Shown here: positions 1-7,413 of the stretch, one piece after another
Numbering within the stretch: position 1 is the stretch's first letter
How the letters are laid out: each line of letters starts with the position of its first letter
DNA from: Alcaligenaceae bacterium
GTDB taxonomy: Bacteria > Pseudomonadota > Gammaproteobacteria > Burkholderiales > Burkholderiaceae_B
Direction: 5' to 3'
DNA: 37,657 nt
Assembly: GCA_029267415.1 (NCBI GenBank)
Contig: JAJUIY010000004.1
Coordinates: 1 to 37,657, forward strand
Position numbers and translations under genes: made by a program
Notes under the pieces: generated by a model
Database searches by the model: none
Seen by the model: only the letters and a program-made list of their open reading frames with translations
Told to the model about the DNA's origin: nothing

Positions 1-1
1 C

Positions 2-2725
2 TACGATGTGACGGACCCCACCCGTGTCGATCCTGAACTGGGTGGTGAAGACGCCCTGCATGCCTTGGCCATGGCAGCCCGGGCTCGTGGTATGGGCCTG
101 TTCGTGGATCTGGTTCCTAACCACATGGCCGCTCATCCCGATAACCCTTGGTGGCACAGCGTGTTACGCGAAGGGCGCGCCAGCCCGTATGCCGATTGGT
201 TTGATATCCAATGGGATGGCGGCCCCCCAGAGTTGAAGGGTAAAGTATTGCTGCCGGTGCTGGCCGAGCCGTATGCCAGCGTAATCCGCAATGGCCTGGT
301 TCGGCTTGCTCATGGCGATGAACAGTTTCATATCGATGTCCAGGGCATGCGGCTGCCCGTAGCGGCAGAGTCATTGTTGCCCGCAGGTCACTTTTCGGTG
401 GACGAACATTTGGCGGCGCATGAACCTTCAACGGCGGCGGGACGCCAGGCGTTGCATGGCTTGCTTGAGCGGCAACATTACCGGCTGGCTTGGTGGCAAT
501 GTGCCGGCGAACAAATCAATTGGCGTCGCTTTTTTGAGGTGAGCGACCTGGTCGGGCTGCGTGTAGAGCGCGATGATGTTTTTAGCGCGGTGCACGCGCT
601 GCCGTTGCGCTTGTTTGAGCAGGGCGTCATTGACGGTGTGCGGGTTGATCACGTAGATGGTCTAGCGCAGCCATTAGCGTACTGCCGCCGCCTGTCGCAG
701 GCTTTGCATGGCCGGGCGGGACGCCGCCCGGAAACACTAGCGGGTACGCCGCCGTGGCGGCTGGTAGAGAAAATTCTGGCCCACGATGAACGTCTGGACG
801 AACGCTGGGCTGTGGACGGCACAACCGGCTACGACTTTATGGACAAGGTAACCGGCGTGCTGCATGATCCCGACGGGGAGGCGCCGTTGACCGCCTGCTG
901 GCATCGTCTCGCACGCGACGCGCGGCCTGTACACGCATGGCGCCGGGCGGCGCGAGCACGTATGGTCAGCCATCACTTTTGTGCGGAGCGTGACGCATTG
1001 CTGGCGCTGCTTTGCACATTGACGGGCGCTGACCTCCAGACCCATGATGTCACGCGACGCAGCCTTGGTCGGGCCCTTGACCGCCTGCTGATTGAGTTCG
1101 AGGTGTATCGCACCTATGCAAGTCTGGATGAACGCACGGCGCATGACACCACGTGGCTGAAACGCGCTCGGGATCGGGCGCGCGCATGGCTGCTTGAAGA
1201 CCATGATCTTGCCGGTGCGCGCGCATTGGAGTTTGTGTCTGATTGCCTGCTAGGGCGAACAAAAAAGCTGACTGAGACATCAGTGCCCGCTGCACCCCGA
1301 CTAAATGATGCTCACTACCACGACCTCGCCATGACGGTACTGGGCGAGGCTGCCTTGCAAAGCGGCAAGCGTGCGCAGCTGGCTTTGGCGTTGCAACGCT
1401 TTCAGCAGCTTACCCCCCCATTGGCAGCCAAGGCGCTGGAAGATACGGTGTTTTACCGCTATGGACGCTTATTGTCGCGTAACGACGTCGGCTCCGACCC
1501 CGCCTGCTTCAGTGTTTCGCCCGATGACTTCCACGCATGGAACGTACACCGCGCTCGTCATACCCCGAGGACAATGAACGCGACGGCCACGCATGACCAC
1601 AAGCGCGGCGAAGACGTGCGGGCCCGCCTGGCCGTGATCAGCGAAGTGCCCGAGGTGTGGGACGATGTCAGCACGCGCTGCCTGGCCGCCATGGGGCAGC
1701 AGGCCACTATCAATTATGGTGTTCCGGCGTCACAGTGCTATATGCTGCTGCAAACTATTGTGGGCGCTTGGCCCCCCGATTTGCAGACCACGGACGAGGC
1801 CGGCATGGCTCACTATATGGACCGCTTGCAACAGTGGCAGCAAAAGGCGTTGCGCGAGGCCAAGCAAGAGAGCTCGTGGTTATGCCCGGATGACATGGTG
1901 GAGCAGGGCTATGCCGACCGAATCGAGTTTTTGCTGTGTGACCCGGAAAGCGAGAGCTGCCGCCTGCTGTCCGGGTTTGCGGCCGCGCTTGCCCCGGCCG
2001 GTGCCCTGAATAGCCTGGCGATGGCTGTATTGCGTTGCACGTTGCCTGGTATTCCGGACTTGTATCAAGGCACCGAGCTGTGGGATTTCAGCTTGGTGGA
2101 TCCGGATAACCGCCGACCTGTTGACTTCGCATTACGTCAGACGCTACTGCATGACTTCGTCACCAACGGGTTGTACGACGCACTTAACCACGGCCACGGC
2201 GGCGGGCACAGCGCAGGACCCAACAATAAGCCAGACGTTGTCGTTAACAACGGGCTCGACGACGAAGGCGGCGACACAATGCCGTTGTTGCTGGCGGGCT
2301 GGCAAGACGGCGCGGTCAAGCAGGCAGTGATTATGCGATGCCTGCAATGGCGAGGTCGTCAACCCGACCTGTTTGATCAGGGTAGTTATGAACCGCTGCC
2401 AGTACAAGGCAAGCTGGCGGACCACCTGTTTGCCTTCATGCGGCGTACGCCGACACATGCCATGATCGTGCTGGTGTCCCGACTGGGCTGCAAGGCGCTT
2501 CGGACGACGAACGGACGGGTGGAGCCGTTTCTGGATCGGCCACTGATACCGGCCCGCTTATGGCAGGATACCCAGATAAAGCTTCCGCACGGCATCCAGC
2601 ACGGCCAATGGTATGACGTGCTGACGGGGGCCAGGCGGGAAGCGGCCGGTAGCAGTTTGCAGGTCGGGGGGGTGTTGACCTGCCTTCCGGTTGCGGTGCT
2701 GGTGGCACCCGGACCGGATCTGTAG
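2..2725 (+). CDS. treY: Malto-oligosyltrehalose synthase, 5'-truncated by window edge
   Basis: Glycoside hydrolase family 13 enzyme. It isomerises the reducing-end alpha-1,4 bond of maltodextrins to an alpha-1,1 bond, giving maltooligosyl-trehalose, which TreZ then cleaves to trehalose in the cytoplasm. The reading frame is open from base 2 and begins inside the family motif YDVTDPTRVDPELGG, so roughly the first 50-60 residues lie outside the window. Visible family motifs include FVDLVPNHMA, the nucleophile region GVRVDHVDGL (about residue 210 of the visible part), VEKIL with the acid/base Glu, and ATHDHKRGEDVRARLAV. The C-terminal part carries an unusual His/Gly/Asn-rich segment around nt 2186-2275. 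It ends 23 bp from the convergent gdhA. Its usual partners treZ and malQ are not seen and may lie upstream. The family call is very secure. Confidence 0.95.
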   Translation, partial: YDVTDPTRVDPELGGEDALHALAMAARARGMGLFVDLVPNHMAAHPDNPWWHSVLREGRASPYADWFDIQWDGGPPELKGKVLLPVLAEPYASVIRNGLVRLAHGDEQFHIDVQGMRLPVAAESLLPAGHFSVDEHLAAHEPSTAAGRQALHGLLERQHYRLAWWQCAGEQINWRRFFEVSDLVGLRVERDDVFSAVHALPLRLFEQGVIDGVRVDHVDGLAQPLAYCRRLSQALHGRAGRRPETLAGTPPWRLVEKILAHDERLDERWAVDGTTGYDFMDKVTGVLHDPDGEAPLTACWHRLARDARPVHAWRRAARARMVSHHFCAERDALLALLCTLTGADLQTHDVTRRSLGRALDRLLIEFEVYRTYASLDERTAHDTTWLKRARDRARAWLLEDHDLAGARALEFVSDCLLGRTKKLTETSVPAAPRLNDAHYHDLAMTVLGEAALQSGKRAQLALALQRFQQLTPPLAAKALEDTVFYRYGRLLSRNDVGSDPACFSVSPDDFHAWNVHRARHTPRTMNATATHDHKRGEDVRARLAVISEVPEVWDDVSTRCLAAMGQQATINYGVPASQCYMLLQTIVGAWPPDLQTTDEAGMAHYMDRLQQWQQKALREAKQESSWLCPDDMVEQGYADRIEFLLCDPESESCRLLSGFAAALAPAGALNSLAMAVLRCTLPGIPDLYQGTELWDFSLVDPDNRRPVDFALRQTLLHDFVTNGLYDALNHGHGGGHSAGPNNKPDVVVNNGLDDEGGDTMPLLLAGWQDGAVKQAVIMRCLQWRGRQPDLFDQGSYEPLPVQGKLADHLFAFMRRTPTHAMIVLVSRLGCKALRTTNGRVEPFLDRPLIPARLWQDTQIKLPHGIQHGQWYDVLTGARREAAGSSLQVGGVLTCLPVAVLVAPGPDL

Positions 2726-2748
2726 ACCGGGTTGGCGCGGTGCGCGGA

Positions 2749-4038
2749 TCAGGGGTAAAGGCCGCGAATTTCGTGCGCTTCAAGAATCCGCGAGCACGCC
2801 GTAATGAAGGTGGCGGTGCGCATGGTGACCTTATGTTCGGCGGCGGTGGCTGAAATTGAGGCGTAAGCATCACGCATGATGGCCTCAAGCCGTTCGTTGA
2901 TTTCGCCTTCGGTCCAGTAGAACGAGGCCGAGTTCTGGACCCATTCGAAATAACTGACCGTGACGCCACCCGCATTGGCCAGAACGTCGGGTACGACCGT
3001 GACGCCGTTGGACGCGAGGATATCGTCCGCTTGTGGCGAGGTGGGGCCGTTTGCGCCTTCAACGATAATACGGGCCCGGACGCTGGGGGCGTTCTTGGCC
3101 GTGATTTGGCCTTCCAGCGCGGCCGGAATCAGGATTTCAGTTTCCAGTGCCCAGAACTCATCGGGTGTTACGGTGTCGGCATCGGCAAAGCCGGCAACAC
3201 CACCGGTTTCACGGGCGTGCTCGGACAGGGCCGGGATGTCTAGACCGTTCTCGTGATAAACCGCGCCGGTGTGGTCGTAAATAGCCACCACTTTGGCGCC
3301 GTGCTCATGGAACAGCCGGGCAGCCGTACCGCCAACGTTGCCAAACCCTTGTACGGCAACCCGCGCACCGTTGATGGCGATGCCCGCATCACGCATGGCT
3401 TCCGATGCCACAACAAACACACCGCGACCCGTCGCCTGCACGCGGCCAAGGCTGCCGCCAATGCTGATGGGCTTACCGGTGACCACCCCCGGCGATGTAA
3501 CGCCGACATTCATGGAGTAGGTGTCCATCATCCAGGCCATGGTCTGGGCATTGGTGTTGACGTCGGGGGCGGGGATGTCGTCCATGGGGCCAATGACCAG
3601 GCCGATTTCGCTGATGTAACGACGGGTGATGCGCTCGAGTTCGCGCTGCGAGTGCTGTCGGGGGTCAATTCGGATGCCCCCTTTGGCACCGCCAAACGGC
3701 ACATTGACGGCCGCTGTTTTTACCGACATCCAGGCAGACAGCGCCATGACTTCGGATAGCGTGACATCTTGGTGGTAGCGGACACCGCCTTTACCGGGGC
3801 CACGCGCCATATTGTGCTGGACGCGGTAGCCCTCGAAATGGGCGATGGTGCCGTCGTCGAGCTCGACGGGCACGTCGACCACCAGAATGCGTTTTGGCCG
3901 CTTAAGGGTTTCGACCCATTTCGACAGCTTACCCAAGTAGGGCGTGACCCGGTCTACCTGTTCCAGATAGTCGCCCCAGGGGCCAAGTTCGTCCGGGTTA
4001 AGGTAAGATGGCAGCGAATGCGCTGTTTGTTCAGGCAT
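2749..4038 (-). CDS. gdhA: Glutamate dehydrogenase (Glu/Leu/Phe/Val dehydrogenase family)
   Basis: Reversible oxidative deamination of glutamate to 2-oxoglutarate and ammonia, linking carbon and nitrogen metabolism. The protein has 429 residues, typical of the hexameric enzymes. The N-terminal substrate domain shows [10 protein letters not shown] (about 80-89) and PFGGAKGG (115-121) with the catalytic lysine, then [17 protein letters not shown]. The C-terminal Rossmann domain shows VQGFGNVGG (about 229-237). The start at 4038 is chosen over an in-frame upstream ATG at 4086 because AGAGG sits about 9 nt before it and MPEQ begins the conserved part. NAD versus NADP preference cannot be read safely. 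A Crp/Fnr-type regulator lies 176 bp upstream on the same strand, and the leader contains inverted repeats. Confidence 0.95.
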   Translation of the reverse strand: MPEQTAHSLPSYLNPDELGPWGDYLEQVDRVTPYLGKLSKWVETLKRPKRILVVDVPVELDDGTIAHFEGYRVQHNMARGPGKGGVRYHQDVTLSEVMALSAWMSVKTAAVNVPFGGAKGGIRIDPRQHSQRELERITRRYISEIGLVIGPMDDIPAPDVNTNAQTMAWMMDTYSMNVGVTSPGVVTGKPISIGGSLGRVQATGRGVFVVASEAMRDAGIAINGARVAVQGFGNVGGTAARLFHEHGAKVVAIYDHTGAVYHENGLDIPALSEHARETGGVAGFADADTVTPDEFWALETEILIPAALEGQITAKNAPSVRARIIVEGANGPTSPQADDILASNGVTVVPDVLANAGGVTVSYFEWVQNSASFYWTEGEINERLEAIMRDAYASISATAAEHKVTMRTATFITACSRILEAHEIRGLYP

Positions 4039-4214
4039 GCTTCGGACCTCTATAAACTTTAGAAATAAAATGGCCCCGGCGCACAAAAAAAGTGCCCCCG
4101 AGCCCGGTAATATTTTGACGACAATCGGCCATTTTAGTCTCGAATTGGTGCAAAACGCACCCTTTCCAGTAAAACAGACCCTAAATTGGGGTCAACACCC
4201 ACGTTCGGGACACC
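4039..4214 (-). promoter_or_regulatory. gdhA leader with several inverted repeats
   Basis: This 176-bp gap between the regulator gene and gdhA holds three symmetrical elements. GGTGC-AAAAC-GCACC lies at 4147-4161. GCAC and GTGC flank an A7 run at 4081-4095. GACCC-TAAATTG-GGGTC lies at 4176-4192, overlapping a further GGGT-CAAC-ACCC near 4188-4199, close after the regulator stop codon. The last pair could act as a weak terminator, although no T run follows. The first resembles an operator by symmetry, but its arms are in the opposite order to an NtrC site. Function is inferred from position only. Confidence 0.35.
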
Positions 4215-4892
4215 CTACATGCCGCCGTAGGTGCGCAAGCCTTCCAGATCCAGTACTTTTACGGCCCCATATTCAACGCGCAACAATCCTGCCTGCTCCA
4301 ATACGCGCAAGGCCTGGTTGGTGCGTTGACGCGAAATGCGGGCCAAATAGCCAATCTCTTCCTGGGTAATGTCCAACCGCATACTTTTGCCCGGGTACAG
4401 CAAGGGGTTAAACAGCTCGGCAATGCAGCGAGCCACCCGTGCGTCCGGTGCCAGTAAGCGGTCGTACTCCGCCTTGCCAATAAACTGGGCTACTCGCTCG
4501 TTAAGCTGATGCAGTAAATAGCGATTAAAGGCAATGCTGCTGTCCAGCAGCCAGTTGAAGGTCGTTTCGGGAACTCTGAAAACCGTGCAGTCGCGCAAGG
4601 CCACCACATCGTATTTTCGGATTTCTCGTTTCAGCAGCGACCCTTCTCCAATCCATCCACCGGCGGGAACCCCTGTCAGTGACGCGGTTTTGCCATCCGC
4701 CGTGGAAACGGAGACTTTAACCAAGCCACTGCCCACTCCTAACCATGACTGTGCGCGCTCACCTTTGCGCTCGATCAAGGCGTCAGCGCGGTACGACGTT
4801 TTGGTGACGTCATGCAACACGCGTTCTTGGTGTTGCGGGTCCAGCACATGAAACCATGCCGCGGTGTCCTCAAATTCTTTTTTTGCGCGCAT
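4215..4892 (-). CDS. Crp/Fnr-family transcriptional regulator
   Basis: A 225-residue cytoplasmic DNA-binding regulator. Residues about 20-130 form a cyclic-nucleotide-binding-type beta barrel; the phosphate-binding-cassette-like segment GGWIGEGSLLKREIRKYDVV is recognisable. A dimerisation helix and a C-terminal winged helix follow, with the recognition segment ITQEEIGYLARISRQRTNQA. There is no N-terminal cysteine cluster, so it is not a classical oxygen-sensing FNR. The cassette differs from the E. coli CRP signature, so cAMP binding is uncertain. It lies between the PaaK-like ligase and gdhA on the same strand and could control either. A 13-bp palindrome about 83 bp upstream of its start may be an autoregulatory site. 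Confidence 0.85.
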   Translation of the reverse strand: MRAKKEFEDTAAWFHVLDPQHQERVLHDVTKTSYRADALIERKGERAQSWLGVGSGLVKVSVSTADGKTASLTGVPAGGWIGEGSLLKREIRKYDVVALRDCTVFRVPETTFNWLLDSSIAFNRYLLHQLNERVAQFIGKAEYDRLLAPDARVARCIAELFNPLLYPGKSMRLDITQEEIGYLARISRQRTNQALRVLEQAGLLRVEYGAVKVLDLEGLRTYGGM

Positions 4893-4974
4893 GTGGATTC
4901 ACCCGGATGAAAGCGTTGCATTAATGTCGGAAGTCATGGTGGTAGTTTTACCCGAAACCGCGTGTTGACGCATG

Positions 4975-4987
4975 TGTGCCAAGCACA
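4975..4987. promoter_or_regulatory. Palindrome TGTGC-CAA-GCACA, candidate Crp/Fnr-type operator
   Basis: A perfect 5-bp inverted repeat with a 3-bp centre lies about 83 bp upstream of the Crp/Fnr-type regulator start. The half-site resembles TGTGA of Crp-type sites, but the spacing is 3 bp rather than the usual 4-6 bp. Autoregulation is inferred from position only. Confidence 0.25.
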
Positions 4988-5132
4988 AACTAGCTCTGCC
5001 CCGGTGTACAACGCGCTTTGCGGCCCGGCGGCGAGCGCTTTCGCCTTGATCACAAGTTTCGCATCGCGCTTACACGCAGCCCCATGCGAAGTCGCGGAGA
5101 GTGACGGATGAAATCAGGGCGGGAGACGGGGT

Positions 5133-5177
5133 CTGCGACCGTCGCAGGAAGGCGCCCCGCGCTGTCAACACAGCGGG
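5133..5177 (-). terminator. Two hairpins after the PaaK-like gene, possible terminator
   Basis: CTGCGAC-C-GTCGCAG at 5133-5147 and CGCTGT-CAAC-ACAGCG at 5160-5175 (extended by CC/GG with a bulge) lie 25-70 bp beyond the ligase stop codon in its direction of transcription. No T run follows either, so they are at best atypical terminators or 3'-end stabilisers. Confidence 0.3.
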
Positions 5178-5201
5178 AGCGGTGCGAAGATTCAGACGGG
5201 G

Positions 5202-6461
5202 CTAGCCCAGCTGATGGTCGCGTGCGTCTTCGATCACCTTGCCGTCATTGGGCAGGCTGTCAATGGGCACAACTTCGATCTCGGCGCGCATTTTGGTGAC
5301 TTCGCGCATGGCGTCAGCCACGTGCTGTGTCAGCATGTTATCTGTGTTGGGTGCTTCAATCTTTAGCGTCATTTGGTCATTGGCCATTTCGCCACTTACC
5401 ACCAGGCGCACGCGACGAATGTCGGGAAAGCGTTTGGCAACTTGGTCAACCTGGCCCGGATGCACGAACATGCCGCGTACTTTTACGGTTTGGTCGGCTC
5501 GTCCCATCCAGCCTTTGATGCGGGTGTTGGTGCGGCCGGTGGGGCAGGACCCAGGCAGAACAGCCGAAAGGTCGCCGGTACCGAATCGAATCAGGGGATA
5601 TTCAGGCCGCAGGACCGTGACCACCACTTCACCCACCTCGCCTTCCGGCACCGGGTCGCCCGTACCGGGACGCACAATTTCAACAATGACGGACTCGTCA
5701 ACCACCAAGCCTTCGCGTGAGGCGGTCTCGTAGGCGATCAGGCCCACATCTGCCGTGGCATAGCATTGGTAGGCCTGGATGCCGCGTTGGGCAAACCAGT
5801 CGCGCAGGGCGGGTGGGAAGGGCTCGCCACTGACCATGGCTTTACGCACGCTGGAGATGTCGGTGCCGGATTCTTGCGCTTTTTCTACCAGAATGCGCAG
5901 AAAACTGGGGGTGCCAATATACGCGTCGGGGCGCAGGTCGGCCATGGCCGCCAGTTGCTGCTCGGTTTGGCCAGTGCCGGCCGGAAACACGGTACACCCC
6001 AGCGCCAGGGCGCCGCCTTCAAGAATGAAGGCACCCGGTGTCATGTGGTAGCTGAACGCGTTGTGTGCGAGGTCGCCTTCGCGAAACCCGGCGGCGTATA
6101 ACGCCCGGGCCGTTCTCCAGTAGTCCGCGCTTGTTCCTTCGGGTTCGTAGATGGGCCCCGGGCTGGCAAACAAGCGCCCCATGGACCGACCCTTACGCAC
6201 CGCTGCAAAGCCGCCGAATACATCCCCCCCTTGGGCCCGGCTGGCGCGCTGACGCTCCAGTAGTTCGGTCTTGCGGGTAACGGGCAACCGGGCCAGCGCG
6301 TCGCGTGATTGGATTTGTGCCGCGTCGACGCCGGCCAGAATGTCTGCGAACGCCGTGCTATTGGCCTGGGCATGCCTGACCTGACGGCTCAGGGCCTCCA
6401 TTAACTGGGCTTCGCGTTGCTTGGGGCTGCGGGTTTCAAGGTCGTCCAGAAATTCACTCAT
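5202..6461 (-). CDS. PaaK-like AMP-dependent acyl/aryl-CoA ligase family protein
   Basis: A 419-residue cytoplasmic protein of the phenylacetate-CoA ligase (PaaK) branch of the adenylate-forming family. Known members couple an aryl or acyl acid to CoA through an acyl-AMP. Visible features are the start MSEFLDDLETRSP, the central PDAYIGTPSFLRILVEKAQ, QCYATADVGLIAYE, the hinge region RFGTGDLSAVLPG, GWMGRADQTVKVRGMFVHPG, and a C-terminal domain ending with NDGKVIED. The usual Ser/Thr/Gly P-loop (SSGTTGKP type) is replaced by LFASPGPIYEPEG at 98-109, so the chemistry may differ or may depend on a partner. It is the last gene of the ligase-livGHMKF-ligase block, 63 bp after livF, with no strong ribosome-binding site. 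The substrate is unknown. Confidence 0.82.
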   Translation of the reverse strand: MSEFLDDLETRSPKQREAQLMEALSRQVRHAQANSTAFADILAGVDAAQIQSRDALARLPVTRKTELLERQRASRAQGGDVFGGFAAVRKGRSMGRLFASPGPIYEPEGTSADYWRTARALYAAGFREGDLAHNAFSYHMTPGAFILEGGALALGCTVFPAGTGQTEQQLAAMADLRPDAYIGTPSFLRILVEKAQESGTDISSVRKAMVSGEPFPPALRDWFAQRGIQAYQCYATADVGLIAYETASREGLVVDESVIVEIVRPGTGDPVPEGEVGEVVVTVLRPEYPLIRFGTGDLSAVLPGSCPTGRTNTRIKGWMGRADQTVKVRGMFVHPGQVDQVAKRFPDIRRVRLVVSGEMANDQMTLKIEAPNTDNMLTQHVADAMREVTKMRAEIEVVPIDSLPNDGKVIEDARDHQLG

Positions 6462-6494
6462 AATTAATCTACTGTAGGTAGTGGGCTGTCATGC

Positions 6495-6538
6495 AAAAAA
6501 GCGTGGCTGGCAGGCTCTGTGCCCTCAGGCAAGCCAGC
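6495..6538 (-). terminator. Possible intrinsic terminator at the end of livF
   Basis: On the minus strand GCTGGC (6533-6538, in the last livF codons) pairs with GCCAGC (6506-6511) across a 21-nt loop that can itself fold. A T6 run (6495-6500) follows 5 nt later. If active it would partly separate livF from the downstream PaaK-like gene. The stem is short and the loop long, hence low confidence. Confidence 0.35.
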
Positions 6539-7349
6539 GTTTGCGTCGTTTATAACTTTTGACGTTGCGAAAGCTGATTCGCTCGTCGCCGCCCACGCCA
6601 AGATAGAACTCTTTCACATCTTGGTTGGTGGCCAGGTCGTGCGCGTTACCGTCCATCACGATACGACCGCTTTCAAGGATGTATCCGTAGTCGGCGTACT
6701 TCAGGGCCATATTGGTGTTTTGTTCGGCCAGCAAAAAGGTGGTGCCTTCCTTTTGGTTCAGTTCGAGCACAATGTTGAATACTTCTTCGACCAGCTGCGG
6801 CGCCAGCCCCATTGAGGGCTCGTCCAGCAGGACCAGTCGGGGATTTGACATCAGGGCGCGCCCAATCGCGCACATTTGTTGCTCCCCGCCAGAAGTGTAC
6901 GCTGCCTGGCTTTTGCGGCGGTCTTTCAGGCGCGGAAAATAGTTGTAGATTTTTTCTAGGTTGGCCGCGATTTCACCGCGGTCTTTGCGGGTGTAGGCGC
7001 CCGTCAGCAAGTTTTCTTCGATGGTCAGGTGGGCAAAGCAGTGACGGCCTTCCATTACTTGCACAACGCCGCGCTTCACCAGTTCGGACGGGCTGAGGTT
7101 TTCGATGCGTTCGCCCAGGTAATTGATGTAGCCTTTGGTGACCTCGCCACGCTCGCCTCTAAGCAGGTTGGAGATGGCCCGCAATGTGGTGGTCTTGCCA
7201 GCGCCGTTACCGCCAAGGAGCGCCACAATGCCTTTCTCGGGCACCGTAAGTGACACACCCTTCAGAACCAGGATGACGTGGTTGTAGATGACCTCGATGC
7301 CATTGACATCGAGCAGTGTCTCGCGAGCTGAATCAGTCATGTCATGCAT
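6525..7349 (-). CDS. livF: Branched-chain-type ABC transporter ATP-binding protein LivF
   Basis: One of the two ATPases of a Liv-type (HAAT family) importer; it hydrolyses ATP at the cytoplasmic face of the LivHM channel. Walker A GGNGAGKTTT lies at about 46-55, followed by the Q-loop region, the signature SGGEQQMCAIGRAL, Walker B LVLLDEPSMGLAP and the switch region LLAEQNTNMAL. It is 274 residues long, extended past the usual LivF end by a basic tail, FRNVKSYKRRKRWLA. I associate such tails with importers encoded beside CoA ligases, which is recollection rather than a search result. The start could be 7349 or the in-frame ATG at 7340; neither has a clear ribosome-binding site. A strong hairpin separates it from livK. 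Confidence 0.92.
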   Translation of the reverse strand: MHDMTDSARETLLDVNGIEVIYNHVILVLKGVSLTVPEKGIVALLGGNGAGKTTTLRAISNLLRGERGEVTKGYINYLGERIENLSPSELVKRGVVQVMEGRHCFAHLTIEENLLTGAYTRKDRGEIAANLEKIYNYFPRLKDRRKSQAAYTSGGEQQMCAIGRALMSNPRLVLLDEPSMGLAPQLVEEVFNIVLELNQKEGTTFLLAEQNTNMALKYADYGYILESGRIVMDGNAHDLATNQDVKEFYLGVGGDERISFRNVKSYKRRKRWLA

Positions 7350-7372
7350 AAATAATTGAACACAGAGGGGGT

Positions 7373-7397
7373 GGCCCCGCGGACAAGCCGCGAGGCC
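7373..7397 (-). promoter_or_regulatory. Intercistronic hairpin between livK and livF
   Basis: A 10-bp GC-rich stem with one C/A mismatch, GGCCCCGCGG / CCGCGAGGCC, closes a 5-nt loop 17 nt after the livK stop codon. No T run follows. Hairpins after binding-protein genes are known, as in mal operons, to stabilise upstream mRNA so that binding protein outnumbers the membrane components. That role is inferred here. Confidence 0.5.
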
Positions 7398-7413
7398 GGG
7401 CCCGGAGTAATGA

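Larger units (their letters stand above)
4893..5201. other. Gene-free stretch between the regulator and the PaaK-like ligase
   Basis: These 309 bp hold no convincing gene; the only short reading frames have no recognisable content. Structure seen: a TGTGC-CAA-GCACA palindrome at 4975-4987; a 7-bp inverted repeat TTCGCAT (5058-5064) / ATGCGAA (5094-5100) with a 29-nt loop; and two tight hairpins at 5133-5147 and 5157-5177, just downstream of the ligase stop codon. The stretch must contain the promoter of the minus-strand regulator gene, but no strong -35/-10 pair is evident. Confidence 0.6.

Noticed and set aside
4147-4161. NtrC binding site upstream of gdhA
   Set aside because: The arms are GGTGC then GCACC, the reverse of the NtrC consensus order. 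It is kept only as a generic inverted repeat.
4155-4185. Sigma-54 promoter for gdhA
   Set aside because: GG and GC elements exist on the minus strand, but their spacing does not fit the required 10-bp separation.
5108-5299. Small plus-strand gene overlapping the PaaK-like ligase end
   Set aside because: No ribosome-binding site; Arg-rich composition typical of an antisense frame; half of it lies opposite conserved ligase sequence.
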